A stretch of DNA of 64,000 nt from Procambarus clarkii (GCF_040958095.1 NC_091165.1:32776460-32840459); one strand, 5' to 3'; numbered from the stretch's first letter, positions 10,266-21,767 are shown. The notes: a model not told the origin generated them from the sequence alone. Numbers and translations are program-made.

Positions 10266-10490
10266 AATTGTACCACTTACGGGCTATTCATGCCCGTGCC
10301 ACCTCTTGGGTGGCTTAATCTTTATCAATCAATCAATCAAACATTAACTCACGGGAGACATCTCCCGTCACGCAGGGTGCAGTCGCACCTCCACAGATCT
10401 CCAGTATCATACTGGTAATGGCTCAAAAGGGCCACCACTTACGGGCTATTCATGCCCGTGCCACCTTTTGGGTGGCTTAATCTTCATAAC
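10266..10490 (+). mobile_element. hairpin-array element, locus 2 (about 1.4 units)
   Basis: A partial unit starts inside hairpin H5 (ACGGGC/GCCCGT), then one full unit begins at 10,351. In this unit H3 has lost its loop, leaving CCAGTAT-C-ATACTGG, so the arms still pair. An A-rich tail of the neighbouring LINE precedes it. The 3' end joins LINE-A at about 10,490, where CTTCCACTCC-like sequence recurs at about 9,570, suggesting an imperfect target duplication for the whole 9,585-10,490 insert. Confidence 0.75.
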
Positions 10491-12617
10491 ATAAGACTCC
10501 CACTCCCTTTCCACAGCATGCCAAGGCCTTCAGAGGTTGTAATCTCTTCCGACATTGACCCAACAGTCTGTTCATCTCAGCTTCCAAACTCTCATGGGTA
10601 TATCCAACATATATGCCTAAATATTTATATATATTAACTCTCTCTATATTTTTACCGTTTATTTTCAATATAATGGGCCTCCGACTTCTACATTCAAACT
10701 TAGTTTTGTTTTCATTAACCACCAGTCCCATATGGTGACACAGGTTTCCGAAATTGTCCAACACTGTTTGAACCTTTGAAATATCTTTGTCCTGAAACAA
10801 AATATCATCGGCATATATGATCGGAGTTACCCCATTTGAGTATCTCTCAGACGCTATCTTATTCATTAGTACATTAAACAGGGTGGGACTCAACACTCCT
10901 CCCTGAGGTGTGCCGAGTTCAAAAGACCTCACACCTGACATACAACCTTGATACCACACCTGAGCCTTCCTTTCGTAAAGATAATCCCCTATCCAGCGCA
11001 ATAATTTCCCTTTAACATCAAGACTAGCTAATTCATATAAAATAACCTCTTTGGTGGCTTTATCAAAAGCTCCTTGTAAATCAATGAAAATTTTATAATA
11101 ATCATTTTCATTAGCTAGACATTTAATAATACAATCAGAGGTACTTTTTCCTTTGAGGAACTCGAACAAATTACTAGACAGCTGATCACCTATTATATAT
11201 AAAAGTCTATTTAAAATGATCCTCTCCATCATTTTACAAAAACACGAGGTTAAAGACACAGGTCTATACTCTCCATTGGCTTTAGGGATAGGGATGATCA
11301 TAGCTTTTTTCCATTTACTGGGAATACTGCCCTCTTTATAACTAATATTAAAGAGGTCTAAAAGTGGGCTTTTCGTCATAATGGCAAGTTCATTAAGTAT
11401 TTCATAAGTTACTCCATCCTCCCCAGGGGCGGTAGATTTCCCAACTTTAATCGCCGTTATTAGTTCTTCTCTGGTAATACCTGTGCAAGTGACATCACCA
11501 CTGTTACCTGCTGTAAGTATAAAATCCTTTCTTAGATCTTTCCAAGAATCTAATGACTCTCTCGTTACAGCAGGTAATGAACTAAGTTTGGCAGCTTCCG
11601 CCCATTTATTTACGAGCCCATTTGCAATTCCTTGCGGGTCTGGATGTGCAACAAAATTATGCTTTTTACCCCTTATTTTATTTACGTCTTGCCAGATTTC
11701 CTTCAAGTTTCTGTTACTCCCAACTTTCTCTGCAAATTCCTGCCAATACTTGCCCCTAATTTCCTTTCTCTTCTCCCCACACAGCCTAGCAACTGCCAGT
11801 AAAGCATTCTTCCCTTCCTCAGTCCTACCATTCCTATTCCAATCCCTGTGAGCTCTTCTCATTGTTAATGTCCACCCCTTAAGCATCTTGTCATGTGTAT
11901 AATTTTCTTTTCTGGGGGGATGCCTTTTTATACTAGATGGTTTCCGGTTCAATGTTGCATTAAATACATCTACCTCCTTAATTAAATCTTCATAAAATGC
12001 TTCTGCCGAAACTGGCTTATAAGTATCATACCAAGACTTAATATGGCCAACAAGACCCCTTAATTCTCCCTCATTAAACTTTAACCTTTTCCTCTGAAGG
12101 CAGGCATGCTTTTTATCTACTTAAAGCTGTATTTGTAATGCAAAATGATCACTTAGCATTTCATCCACAGTAAGACAATTCCCCTCTATGCCCTCAGCAT
12201 TTATCAAACAAGCATAATCTAATCTCCCTCCCCTCAAATGAGTAGGAGAGGGCTCGCCCAGCAGTTGAACATCTTCATGTTCCTGCAAAAACTGGTACCA
12301 TCTGCAACCATTCCTATTTGCCATTCCCCTTGATCCTAAAGCTGGATGTCTGGCATTAAAATCCCCCTACCACAAGTGTATCTTCAGAAAAGAAGGAATC
12401 TGGCAAGTATCTTAAATCAAGGGAGCTATCAGAGATGTATAGATTAATGAAATTTAACTCTCGGTCTTGTAATTGTATCCGCAAGCTAATACTTTCAATA
12501 CCTCTATATCTCTGAGGGATTCCAGTTATCTCGGCAGGTATGATACTTTTGACATAACATGAGACCCCCCTAGTTCCTCCATCAGCATATAAATGAAAGC
12601 CTCTATAGCCATTTAGC
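10491..12617 (-). pseudogene. LINE-A ORF2: endonuclease C-terminal part and reverse transcriptase
   Basis: This is a minus-strand I-like non-LTR element. The endonuclease part (12,121-12,617) holds RIQLQDRELNFINLYISD, LVVGDF (broken by an extra G in a G run near 12,365) and MLSDHFALQIQL, the conserved SDH catalytic site. An in-frame stop lies at 12,121-12,123. The RT part (10,491-11,952; 491 residues open) has KSTAPGEDGVTYEIL, GEYRPVSLTSC, FIDLQGAFD, LGTPQGGVLSPTLFN and the catalytic YADD, followed by YKYLGIYV. The element nicks DNA and reverse-transcribes its own RNA. It is cut by insertions on both sides and carries a frameshift and a stop. Confidence 0.9.
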
Positions 12618-14541
12618 TGGCCACACTTGGTCCGGGAGACATCTCCCGTCACGCAGGGTGCAGTTGCGCCTCCACAGATCTCCAGTATCATCTTTTGATA
12701 CTGGTAATGGCTCGAAAGGGCCACCACTTACGGGCTATTCATGCCCGTGCCACCTCTTGGGTGGCTTAATCTACATCAATCATCAAATCTACTCATCCAC
12801 GGGAGACATTTCCCGTCACGCAGGGTGCAGTCGCACCTCCACAGATCTCCAGTATCATTTATTTATTTATTTATTTATGCATATACAAGAATGTACGTAA
12901 GGAATGTGAGGATACAAATATGGTAATTACAGTCTTGTAAAGCCACTAGCACGCGCAGCGTTTCGGGCAGGTCCTTAATCTAAGAAAATTTTAAGGAGGT
13001 AAATACTTGCAAAAATTATAGACAAAAAAATGATAACAGATTACATGAAATGAAAAAAAAGATGAGAGAAAATTGTAGGTACAGTATATTAAAGCACATA
13101 GGTAGCTGAGATTGATTGCAATGACAGCTTGAATGGTAGTTGACAAAAAATTGGTAGGCACAATACAGCAGAAACAATATAAGATTGGTTGCAATGACAG
13201 CTTGAATGGTAGTTGACAAAAATTGGTAGTCACAATACAGCATATGGCTAGCACATAGAAGAAGACAGCAATGAACACAATGATATGGTTGTTTGATATT
13301 ACATAAAAATTAGGAGATTGGGTAACACTAGGTACAGAGCAAATTTAAAGCTCAGTGTAGGAAACTAAGAAGATGAAGTTAGGTACTTTTTGGTTTTGCT
13401 TTTAAATAAGGCAAAAGTTTTACAGTTTTTCAATTCACTAGGGAGTGAGTTCCATAGACTAGGTCCCTTAATTTGCATAGAGTGTTTACACAGATTAAGT
13501 TTGACCCTGGGGATATCAAAGAGATATTTATTTCTGGTGTGGTGATAATGGGTCCTATTACATCTGTCCAGGGAGAGTTTCAGAGCATGGTTTGCATTTA
13601 AGAACAGGGTTTTGTAAATGTAGTTGACACAAGAGAATGTGTGGAGGGAGTTAATATTTAGCAAGTTTAGGGATTTAAACAAGGGAGCTGAGTGTTGTCT
13701 GAAAGCAGAGTTAGTTATTATTCTGATAGCAGATTTTTGCTGTGTGATGATGGGCTTAAGGTGGTTTGCAGTGGTAGACCCCCATCATCTATTGATACTG
13801 GAAATGGCTCAACAAGGGCCACCACTTATGGGCTATTCATGCCCAAGCCACCTTTTGGGTGGCTTAAATCTTCTCTCTCTCTCTACTCATCACACCATTT
13901 GGTCCGGGAGACATCTCCCGTCACGCAGGGTGCAGTCGCGCCTCCACAGATCTCCAGTATCATCTATTGATACTGGTGATGGCTCAAAAGGGCCACCACT
14001 TACGAGCTATTCATGCCTGTGCCACCTTTTGGGTGGCTTCATCTTCATCTTAACACATTCACAAGGGAGACATCTCCCGTCACGCAGGGTGCATTCGCAC
14101 CCCCACAGATCTCCAGTATCAGCTCTTGATACTGGTAATGGCTTAAAAGGGCCACCACTTACGGGCTATTTATGCCCGTGCCACCTTTTGGGTTGCTTCA
14201 TCTTCATCTTAACACATTCATAAGGGAGACATCTCCCGTCACGCAGGGTGCATTCGCACCTCCACAGATCTCCAGTATCAGCTCTTGATACTGGTAATGG
14301 CTTAAAAGGGCCACCACTTACGGGCTATTTATGCCCGTGCCACCTTTTGGGTTGCTTCATCTTCATCTTAACACATTCATAAGGGAGACATCTCCCATCA
14401 TGCAGGGTGCATTCGCACCTCCACAGATCTCCAGTATCAGCTCTTGATACTGGTAATGGCTTAAAAGGGCCACCACTTACGGGCTATTCATGCCCGTGCC
14501 ACCTTTTGGGTGGCTTAATCTTCATCAATCAATCAATCATC
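12618..14541 (+). mobile_element. hairpin-array element, locus 3 (six units), inserted in LINE-A
   Basis: Units begin at 12,634, 12,801, 13,906, 14,065, 14,224 and 14,383; the last three intervals are exactly 159 bp. The 11-bp repeat AGCCATTTAGC flanks the array (12,607-12,617 and 14,542-14,552). It occurs once in the interrupted LINE-A endonuclease, so it is a true target-site duplication. In the unit near 13,828 hairpin H5 changes from CGGGC/GCCCG to TGGGC/GCCCA, a compensatory pair. In the units near 12,655 and 13,930, H2 changes GCACC to GCGCC, keeping a G-U pair. A LINE-B2 fragment is nested inside it. Confidence 0.85.
12857..13785 (-). mobile_element. LINE-B2 3' fragment nested in a hairpin unit
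   Basis: The minus strand (13,365-13,682) encodes a 105-residue relative of the LINE-B ORF2 tail (NINSLHTFSCVNYIYKTL, RNKYLFDIPRVKLN, GPSLWNSLPSELK). A 3' UTR follows with CTGCCCGAAACGCTGCGCG and an (ATAA)n tail at 12,858-12,875. It is diverged enough from LINE-B to be a separate subfamily. The insertion point is the loop of hairpin H3, with ATCAT on both sides as a possible short target duplication. Confidence 0.85.
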
Positions 14542-14552
14542 AGCCATTTAGC

Positions 14553-14698
14553 CTCAGAATGCTACCATCCCTATCCCCAGTTTCCTGGAGTGCTACTATG
14601 TCAATATTCTCTCTAAGAGTATAATAGTGTACATCCACCGCTCTAGTTTTTAATCCATTAATGTTCCAAGATAATATTCTCAATTTACTTTCATCCAT
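14553..14698 (-). pseudogene. LINE-A ORF2 start: endonuclease N-terminus
   Basis: ORF2 begins with ATG at 14,698 (minus strand) and encodes LRILSWNINGLKTRAVDV and IDIVALQETG. These are the conserved N-terminal Asn and Glu motifs of the apurinic-type endonuclease of non-LTR retrotransposons. The start overlaps the ORF1 stop in the string ATGGATGA, so the two ORFs share 8 bases. The frame is interrupted at 14,552 by the hairpin array and resumes at 12,617. Confidence 0.9.
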
Positions 14699-16216
14699 GA
14701 TTAATAATAAAACTACCTTTGCCCTGTCCGTCACATTCCATGAGATACAAGAGTACCTTAGAAACTTCCTTCCAACACCGTAACATTTTTTCTTTCTCCT
14801 CACCTTCACAACTACTACTAACATCGAAGGTAATATTTTTCATATCTATTTTCTTTGTTATTTCTGTAACCCGTTTTACTTTAACCGTTCTTTCACCATT
14901 TGTCACAACAGGAGGTTGAACACCGCTAACACTACTAGAAAGTGTATTCTCCTGACTATCCTCTATCATCGTTACCTCATGCACATCATTACTTTCTTCT
15001 ACGCACGTTTCACTTTCCATTTCACGTCTCGTTTTACTTTCAATAACACGTCCTGTTTCACCACCATCTTCACCCCGTCTATACCTTCCATAGCCAATTT
15101 TTCCAATGCCTCAATCCTCTTATCTAGTTTTTTTAGATACTCCAAAATTTGATTACCAACCTCAGAGGTGACCATATTGTCCTGAACCTTGTCGTCACAA
15201 GGTTTCAGTTTTTCCACTGCATGATGTACTTTCCCTAAGCTCGCCTTTACTTTCTCCGTCCCTTTTTCCCACACATTGATCATAGGGGCTGCCGTTGGCT
15301 CCCAACTGTTTCCTCCATGTTCCTCTTGCACAATTTTTCCTTGCTGCGAGGATACATCTATCCTGCTTGTAGGACCCGTTCTAGTCTCTTTCAGATGAGG
15401 CTTCATGGGGCATAGAGAGGAACCAGCATTGTGGCTGCCTCGACAGTTGCAACAAAATGGGACGATTTTTTCACTTCTTTCAATCTTGACTCTACACTCT
15501 CGCGAGTCGTGATTTTTCCCACAATACCGACACCTGGGGTCAAACTGGCATTTCCATGCCATATGTCTCCAACGTGAACACTTCACGCACAGTATGGGCT
15601 CCTCAACGTATTTTGCAACGTTCCTATAGCCTAGTCCTTGCACAAAAATTTTCTCCGGCGCCTCACCCTTTACCAAGGCAACAACCTGGCTTTGTTTGTC
15701 ACCACGAACACTGTTCCTCTTCGCCCAGACAACATTATCATTGTTAAGAAGAAGACAGTCAGGAGCCAAATAAGTTGGAAACTTGAAAACTATGATCTTT
15801 GTGTGCAACATACCTTCTTTTGGAGGAACCATCACTACATTCTCAAAACCAACCGTCGTGAGGCGTTCCACGGCCTGTTCAGTCTCAACTGTTATGTAGG
15901 GCCGGTGAAGACCCTCCTTGAAAAGTGGTTCGTATTCCAAACATTGCTTAGCCAGACGTACCGTCCACTCTAGCTTTTGGTGGAAATTCAATTGGCATGT
16001 TGTAGGGAACAACAGCCTCTTCCTTCTTGTCTTGTTTTGCTTGTCTTGAGTCTTGCTGAGTAGGGTCTCATTCTTTGGTCTCTTTGCAATCTCATCGTCA
16101 CTCTCACTGTCTGTTATTATTTCTCCGTTTCTTTTTGTTCACTACTAATTCAAACGGTCGATTATCATCTTGTCTGTCCTCCTCACTACCACTTAGGCCT
16201 ACGGCCTCACCCATTT
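14691..16216 (-). pseudogene. LINE-A ORF1, gag-like protein with three zinc knuckles
   Basis: ORF1 proteins of I-like elements bind the element RNA. The main piece (14,999-16,012) carries three Cys/His knuckles in order: CVKCSRWRHMAWKC, CRYCGKNHDSREC and CCNCRGSHNAGSSLC. A coiled-coil-like tail (ILEYLKKLDKRIEALEKLA) follows. The C-terminal 109 residues (14,691-15,020) are in another frame, so a frameshift lies near 15,010. An N-terminal piece with FELVVNKKKRRNNNRQ (about 16,104-16,216) is in a third frame. The product is therefore broken at two places. Confidence 0.85.
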
Positions 16217-16619
16217 CTTCGACGCTGTCAATAATCGAGAACAAATGCACAATATCCTGTATCACCACGTGCAAAAACGAAGAGTGTGGGGCAATCCTCC
16301 ACCTCCCACCAATCAGCGGACGCCAAGAGCGCCAACCTTGCGACCGCACACAACCGTGGTCTGGAGACAACTGACACGACCGCGGGCCAGTCTGGACTGT
16401 TTTTTGGAGGTAAGTCATCATATATTTTAGCTTGCACAGTGAGGCCAAGCAAATTTTCAGTGTTGTATCAATTAAGTGAAGTGTGTAGTGCCGTGCCACT
16501 CTATTTAAAATTAAGCTACCATTAAACCGGGAAATCTTATATATCCTTTCTCCTTGGCGGCTAGGCCTAATGGTCTGTGTTAATTTTTCTCCTATATTCA
16601 AAAAAAAATCAAAATAAAA
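16217..16619 (-). other. probable LINE-A 5' UTR
   Basis: Sequence upstream of the LINE-A ORF1, moderately GC-rich at 16,290-16,400 and AT-rich beyond. No other repeat was recognised. The 5' end of LINE-A is not defined; a LINE-B tail begins at about 16,620. Confidence 0.4.
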
Positions 16620-17336
16620 AATCAAATCAAAATGTTCATTTAGGTAAGGTACATACATAAAAGCGATTTTACAAAGAGTGATATGGATTTATAGATAGAG
16701 CTAGTACATACAATGCCTAAAGCCACTATTACGCAAAGCGTTTCGGGCATAAAAAACTTAAATGACTAAAGCTTAATACTAATTGAGCATAAAGAGTAAA
16801 ATGAAAACATGGAATGAAAACATAGCTGAAAAAGCAGCACAAATACAATTATGTCGACAAACAGCGCTCTTAAAAAAAACAGACATGGGTTGACAACAGA
16901 GGGGTAAGGTAGGTTACAGGGAATTTATTAGGCATAGCTTCGTTTTTATCTTAAACTGGTTGAGAGAGGTACAGTCTTTAACATGGTTGGGAAGGTCATT
17001 CCACAATCTGGGTCCCTTGATTTGTAGAGCATTTCTAGTTTGATTAATTCGTACTCTAGGAATATCAAAACTGTATTTATTTCTGGTGTGGTGCTCATGG
17101 GTTCTGTTACAACCTTCTATGAAGCTTTTGAGGTCAGGATTGGCATTACAGTTTAGCGTTTTATATATGTATAATACACATGAGAGAATGTGCAGTGACT
17201 TAATATCTAACATATTCAGAGATTTGTGTAGGGGTACCGAGTGATGTCTGGGGCCAGAGTTGGATATTGTCCTAATAGCAGCTTTGTGTTGAGTAATTAG
17301 AGGACGTAAATGATTTTGGGTAGTACAGGCATTCAA
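16620..17336 (-). pseudogene. LINE-B ORF2 C-terminus and 3' UTR
   Basis: The minus strand 16,914-17,336 encodes 140 residues almost identical to the end of the LINE-B ORF2 at 20,090-20,503 (HLRPLITQHKAAIRTISNSG and PHLLWNDLPNHVKDC-like tail). The 3' UTR runs to about 16,620, including the GCCCGAAACGCTTTGCG block near 16,735-16,752. The copy is 5'-truncated at about 17,330. Confidence 0.85.
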
Positions 17337-17805
17337 CAGGCATTTCTCATGCAGTCTCTATGTACTTTTCCCCCGCACTTGTTATTTATTGTATTAATTC
17401 ACCTAGGTCCTATATATCCCTATGCCTTATCTTGTTACTTGGCTCTAAGCATACTTTTAATATGTGTTCCGTTATTTATTCCAATTATAATGTTACTTAA
17501 CTGTACTAATGTTCTACTCAACTATGTTATATACCACTTGGCATATACTTTACATATAACCAATAAGCATAACTTGTGTTCTGCAGATTTCGCCTTATCC
17601 TTGTTACTTGGCTTAACCATACTTTAATAAATGTTACTCTGTTATGCACATAATAAATTTGGTTTAACTATACTTACTGTACCTACGCAATTATGTTAAA
17701 AATTTGGCATAGTTTACTTATAGCCATCAAATTTATGTTGCGATACTGCAGAACTTTACCTCATAATAATTTACTATTTGTTAAATCTACCATTTAATAA
17801 ATAAG
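17337..17805. other. AT-rich stretch, nothing identified
   Basis: The stretch is AT-rich with repeated CTTGTTACTTGGCT (near 17,430 and 17,595) and CTGCAGA motifs. No convincing reading frame is present. It may be remnants of an older element; none is claimed. Confidence 0.5.
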
Positions 17806-20503
17806 TTGAAAGAGGATACTACTCAGCTCTTTAACATGCCTAACTACTCAGCAATTCACAACTGTCGTCAACTTCAGAGAGGTGGTGGCACTGCTCTTTA
17901 CTACCACCAAGAACTAACATGCTTAAAAGAAATTAGAACCAGAGACAGCTATGGGGAGTATATCTTCGCCAGCTTCAGAGTCAAGGGTGCCGAGTCTGTC
18001 CTGACTGTGGGTGCAGTTTATAGAATTCCTAACACTGATGTGTCCGAATTCAACTCAAACCTTAGAAATCTAATACTTGATAACAGACTGAACAAAAACC
18101 ACCTAATTATCGCAGGGGACTTTAATATTGACCTCTGCGAGCCTGAACACCCCACTGCTGTTAGCTTCCTCAACTGTATGAATTACTGATTCCTCATACC
18201 CTTAATCACTAGACCTACTAGAATAACTGATAGCACTGCCACGACGCTCGATCACATCTGGACAAACATAACCTCTCCGCTTACTTCAGGTATAATCACC
18301 GATAGCACTACAGATCATTACCCCACATTTCTCTTAACTAACATTAGCAAACCACCTCTTGAGTCAAGAGTGATACGTTTTAGACTACACAATGAAACTG
18401 CTATAGACAATTTTATAACTGCTGCTGATAATGTCAACTGGGAGTCCGAGTTAGGTAACATAGTGGACATCAACCTAGCAGTGCAATCTTTTCTTCAAAA
18501 AACTCTTAGCCTTTATAATACCCACTGTCCTATGCTTACAAAACAAGTCACAACCAAAAGGCTGAACAATCCCTGGCTTACAAAGGGAATACTTAAATCT
18601 ATTAATAAAAAACATGACCTTGAGAAGAAGTATAGGTTAGGAATTGTCTCCAAAGAATTCTCAAAGAATTACTCATTATTGCTGTCTAAGATAATTAGAC
18701 GAGCCAAAACTAAATACTACGAAGATAAATTTACCCAAATAAAGAGCAACATTAAACAAACTTGGAGAACAATTTCTCAAATATTGGGATCAAAGAAGTC
18801 TTTAAATAACAAACCGACTCTCCTGTCTAATAACGATGGTCAGCTTTCAGCCTCTGATTCTGCTACTGAGTTCAATAGGTTCTTCTCTTCCATTGGTTCA
18901 TCCCTTGCAAATGATATTCCATCTTCCAGTACAGACATTAATGACTATCTTTCAGGTAACTATCCACAGTCTCTGTACCTAAAGCCTATTAATTCCACTG
19001 ACGTCAATGAGATAATCCTTTCCCTTAAAACCAAGTCTGGTGCCCTTGAGGAGATACCAACTTTAATTTACAAAAAAGCCTCCAGATCTTTAGCCCCTGC
19101 TATTGCTTTGCTCTTCAACAAGTCACTTGAACTCCAAACCTTCCCAGATATTCTAAAAAAAGCGAGAGTAACGCCTGTCCACAAATGTGGTAATCTCACA
19201 GATGTTAACAACTACAGACCTATATCTATCCTGCCAAACTTGTCAAAAATTTTTGAAAAACTAATCTATAAGCAGCTTTACTCATATCTAGCCAAACTCA
19301 ATATACTTAGCCCTTGCCAATATGGCTTCAGACCCAAAAAAAGCACTAACGATGCACTTATTAGTATGCTTAACTCGATTCATACAGCTCTTGATAAAAA
19401 TGAGTTCTCTGTTGGGTTGTTTGTGGACCTGCGTAAAGCTTTTGACACTCAACCACCAAAACCTTCTTCTTAAATTACATCATTATGGAGTCAGAGGACA
19501 CTCCCTACAATACCTCAAATCCTACCTTACTGACAGGCTCCAATATGTTTCTGTGAATAACACAATTTCTCCCACCCTACCCATCAACATTGGTGTTCCC
19601 CAGGGCAGCATACTTGGCCCTCTCCTCTTTCTCATCTACATTAATGACCTTCCAAATGCCTCCCAACACCTCAAACCAATTCTATTTGCTGACGACACAA
19701 CCTTCATTTACTCCAGTCCTGATCCCCTTGCTCTAAATGCCACAGTAAATACTGAGCTAAATAAAGTCCATCTGTGGCTAACTGCCAACAAACTCACCCT
19801 TAACATTGACAAAACCTTTTATATTCTGTTTGGCAATAAATCCTCTAATCAAATAAATCTCAAAATAAACAATACCCAAATTTGTAACAAATTAGATGGC
19901 AAATTCCTTGGCATTCTCATTGACCACAAGCTTAATTTCCAGGGACACATTCTAAACATGTCAAAAAAAGTTTCAAAAACTGTGGGCATTCTTTCTAAGA
20001 TCAGATATTATGTACCACGCCCTGCCCTGGTGACTCTCTATTACTCCCTTATCTATCCATATCTCAACTATGGTATTTGTGCTTGGGGCTCTACTACCCA
20101 AAATCACTTACGTCCTCTAATTACTCAACACAAAGCTGCTATTAGGACAATATCCAATTCTGGCCCCAGACATCACTCGGTACCCCTACTTAAATCTCTG
20201 AATATGTTAGACATTAAGTCACTGCACATTCTCTCATGTGTATTATACATATATAAAACGCTAAACTATAATGCCAATCCTGATCTCAAAAGCTTCATAG
20301 AAGGTTGTATCAGAACCCATGAGCATCACACCAGAAATAAATACAGTTTTGATATTCCTAGAGTACGACTTAATCAAACTAGAAATGCTCTACAAATCAA
20401 GGGGCCCAGAATGTGGAATGACCTTCCCAACCATGTTAAAGACTGTACCTCTCTCAACCAGTTTAAGATAAAAACGAAGCTATACCTAATAAATTCCCTG
20501 TAA
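17806..20503 (+). pseudogene. LINE-B ORF2: endonuclease fragment and reverse transcriptase (CR1/L2-like)
   Basis: This is the fullest LINE-B copy. The endonuclease lacks its N-terminus but keeps IIAGDFNIDL, TTLDHIWTN and STTDHYPTF. The RT has ARVTPVHKCGN, NNYRPISILPNLSKIFEKL, LFVDLRKAFDT, GVPQGSILGPLLFLIYINDL and the catalytic FADD, then the thumb and a C-terminal segment ending KTKLYLINSL. No RNase H follows, as in CR1/L2-like groups. A nonsense TGA lies at 18,187-18,189. A 2-base deletion near 19,449 shifts the frame relative to the minus-strand copy at 59,626-60,582. The element is otherwise well preserved, so the insertion is fairly recent. Confidence 0.9.
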
Positions 20504-20691
20504 CCTACCTTACCCTTCTATTGTCAACCAATGTCTGTTTTTTTCTTTAAAGAGCGCTGTTTGTCGACATAATTGTATTTGTGCTGCTTTTTCATCTATG
20601 TTTTCATTTCTTGTTTTCATTCTACTCATTATGCTCAATTAGTATTAAGCTTGTCATTTAAGTTTATCATGCCCGAAACGCTTTGCGTAAA
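20504..20691 (+). mobile_element. LINE-B 3' UTR, part before the solo LTR
   Basis: Follows the ORF2 stop and carries the GCCCGAAACGCTTTGCGTAA block, where it is interrupted. The 3' UTR continues at 21,568. Confidence 0.85.
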
Positions 20692-20786
20692 TGGTCACTG
20701 CTTCACAAGCGGGGATTTTTCTGGCGGGGGAGAAAGAAACAATTGCGCAGCGCGTCCCGCGGCGTTGCGCGGGCAGTTTGGGGCCG

Positions 20787-20794
20787 TATAAATA
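20787..20794 (+). promoter_or_regulatory. TATA box of the solo LTR
   Basis: TATAAATA lies about 95 bp inside the left end of the LTR, downstream of a GC-rich stretch. Confidence 0.65.
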
Positions 20795-21519
20795 CGGGCG
20801 CACAATGGGGCTCTGCCCTCACTCCGCCTGCCCTCGCCGCTGCCCTCGCAAAACCCCACCCTCCCCCCCTTTGCAAGCGGCTGCTTTTGTACCCCCGTCA
20901 TGCTTCGCACAGTTGTCCCGTTTGTCTCCCCACTGCATGTGGGAAGGGGGGTGCAGCGCCGGTCCCCAAGTGTCCCGCTGTCCGCAGCTAATACTTTGCC
21001 CAGTCTAGGTGCTAGTAAGCCCTACTTGTAGTCACCCCCTTCTCCTTATCCATTAGGTCTTTTACGGCCTCTTGGCCGGGTACATTACGTGTTATGTGGT
21101 CTCTCACTTATTAGTTATTCTTTGTGTCCTGCCTGTTATATCCTAGTGTTATATAATTACTACACATTTGCACTCGGCCTTAATTCTAGTACCAGTTAAC
21201 CTTTAGGTTTCTGCAGAATTAGTTTCCATGTCACTATAGGCTAAGGTCTCATACTTACTACGGGTGTACCTTAAGTTAAATCTAGTCCTCGGACTTGGAA
21301 TTGTTACTGTTAATTCTTACTTTATATATTTACTTTATATATTTTGATATAAACGTTATATATTTACTTTATATATTTACATGTTCAATATTAAGTTTAA
21401 TATAATATCAACTTTGTTATAAGTCTATAATATAAACCGTGTTTAATATAGACTTTATATAATTACTTACTTTATATTTGAACTTTATATATTTACATGT
21501 TCTGCAGAATTTAATCCTC

Positions 21520-21525
21520 AATAAA
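21520..21525 (+). promoter_or_regulatory. polyadenylation signal of the solo LTR
   Basis: AATAAA lies 42 bp before the right LTR terminus and is the only well-placed signal in the element. Confidence 0.6.
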
Positions 21526-21567
21526 CTTTAACGCCCCATACTGCCAGTATCTTTCTCCCCCTGGTCA

Positions 21568-21692
21568 GAAATAGTGGCTTTAGGCATTGTATGTACTAGC
21601 TATACCTATAAGTTAAACAATCCTTGTAAATATTTATTGTATGTATGTACCTTACCTAAATAAAATTGTATTGTATTGTATTGTATTGTAAG
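21568..21692 (+). mobile_element. LINE-B 3' terminus with (ATTGT)n tail
   Basis: Resumes the 3' UTR broken at 20,691 (AATAGTGGCTTTAGGCATTG) and ends TAAATAAAATTGTATTGTA, identical in layout to the tail at 9,810-9,945. Confidence 0.85.
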
Positions 21693-21767
21693 TTCCCCCA
21701 TACTAGCTTGCGTCTTTTCTCCCCCGAACAGAAAAAGGTAGGATAGTGGTCAGTTGTTCTGTCATAT

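Larger units (their letters stand above)
20692..21567 (+). mobile_element. solo long terminal repeat, about 876 bp
   Basis: The insert starts TGGTCACTG and ends CCCCTGGTCA, with the TG ... CA termini of LTRs. It interrupts the LINE-B 3' UTR exactly. Flanks read TAAA and GAAA, an imperfect 4-bp target duplication. It contains a TATA box (20,787-20,794) after a GC-rich stretch and an AATAAA signal (21,520-21,525) near its 3' end, the expected U3-R-U5 layout. No internal gag-pol region remains, so recombination between the two LTRs of a provirus-like element is inferred. The superfamily is undetermined. Confidence 0.75.

Noticed and set aside
10477..11952. The 491-residue open frame as a host gene
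   Set aside because: It has full RT motifs including YADD and joins LINE-A parts on both sides.
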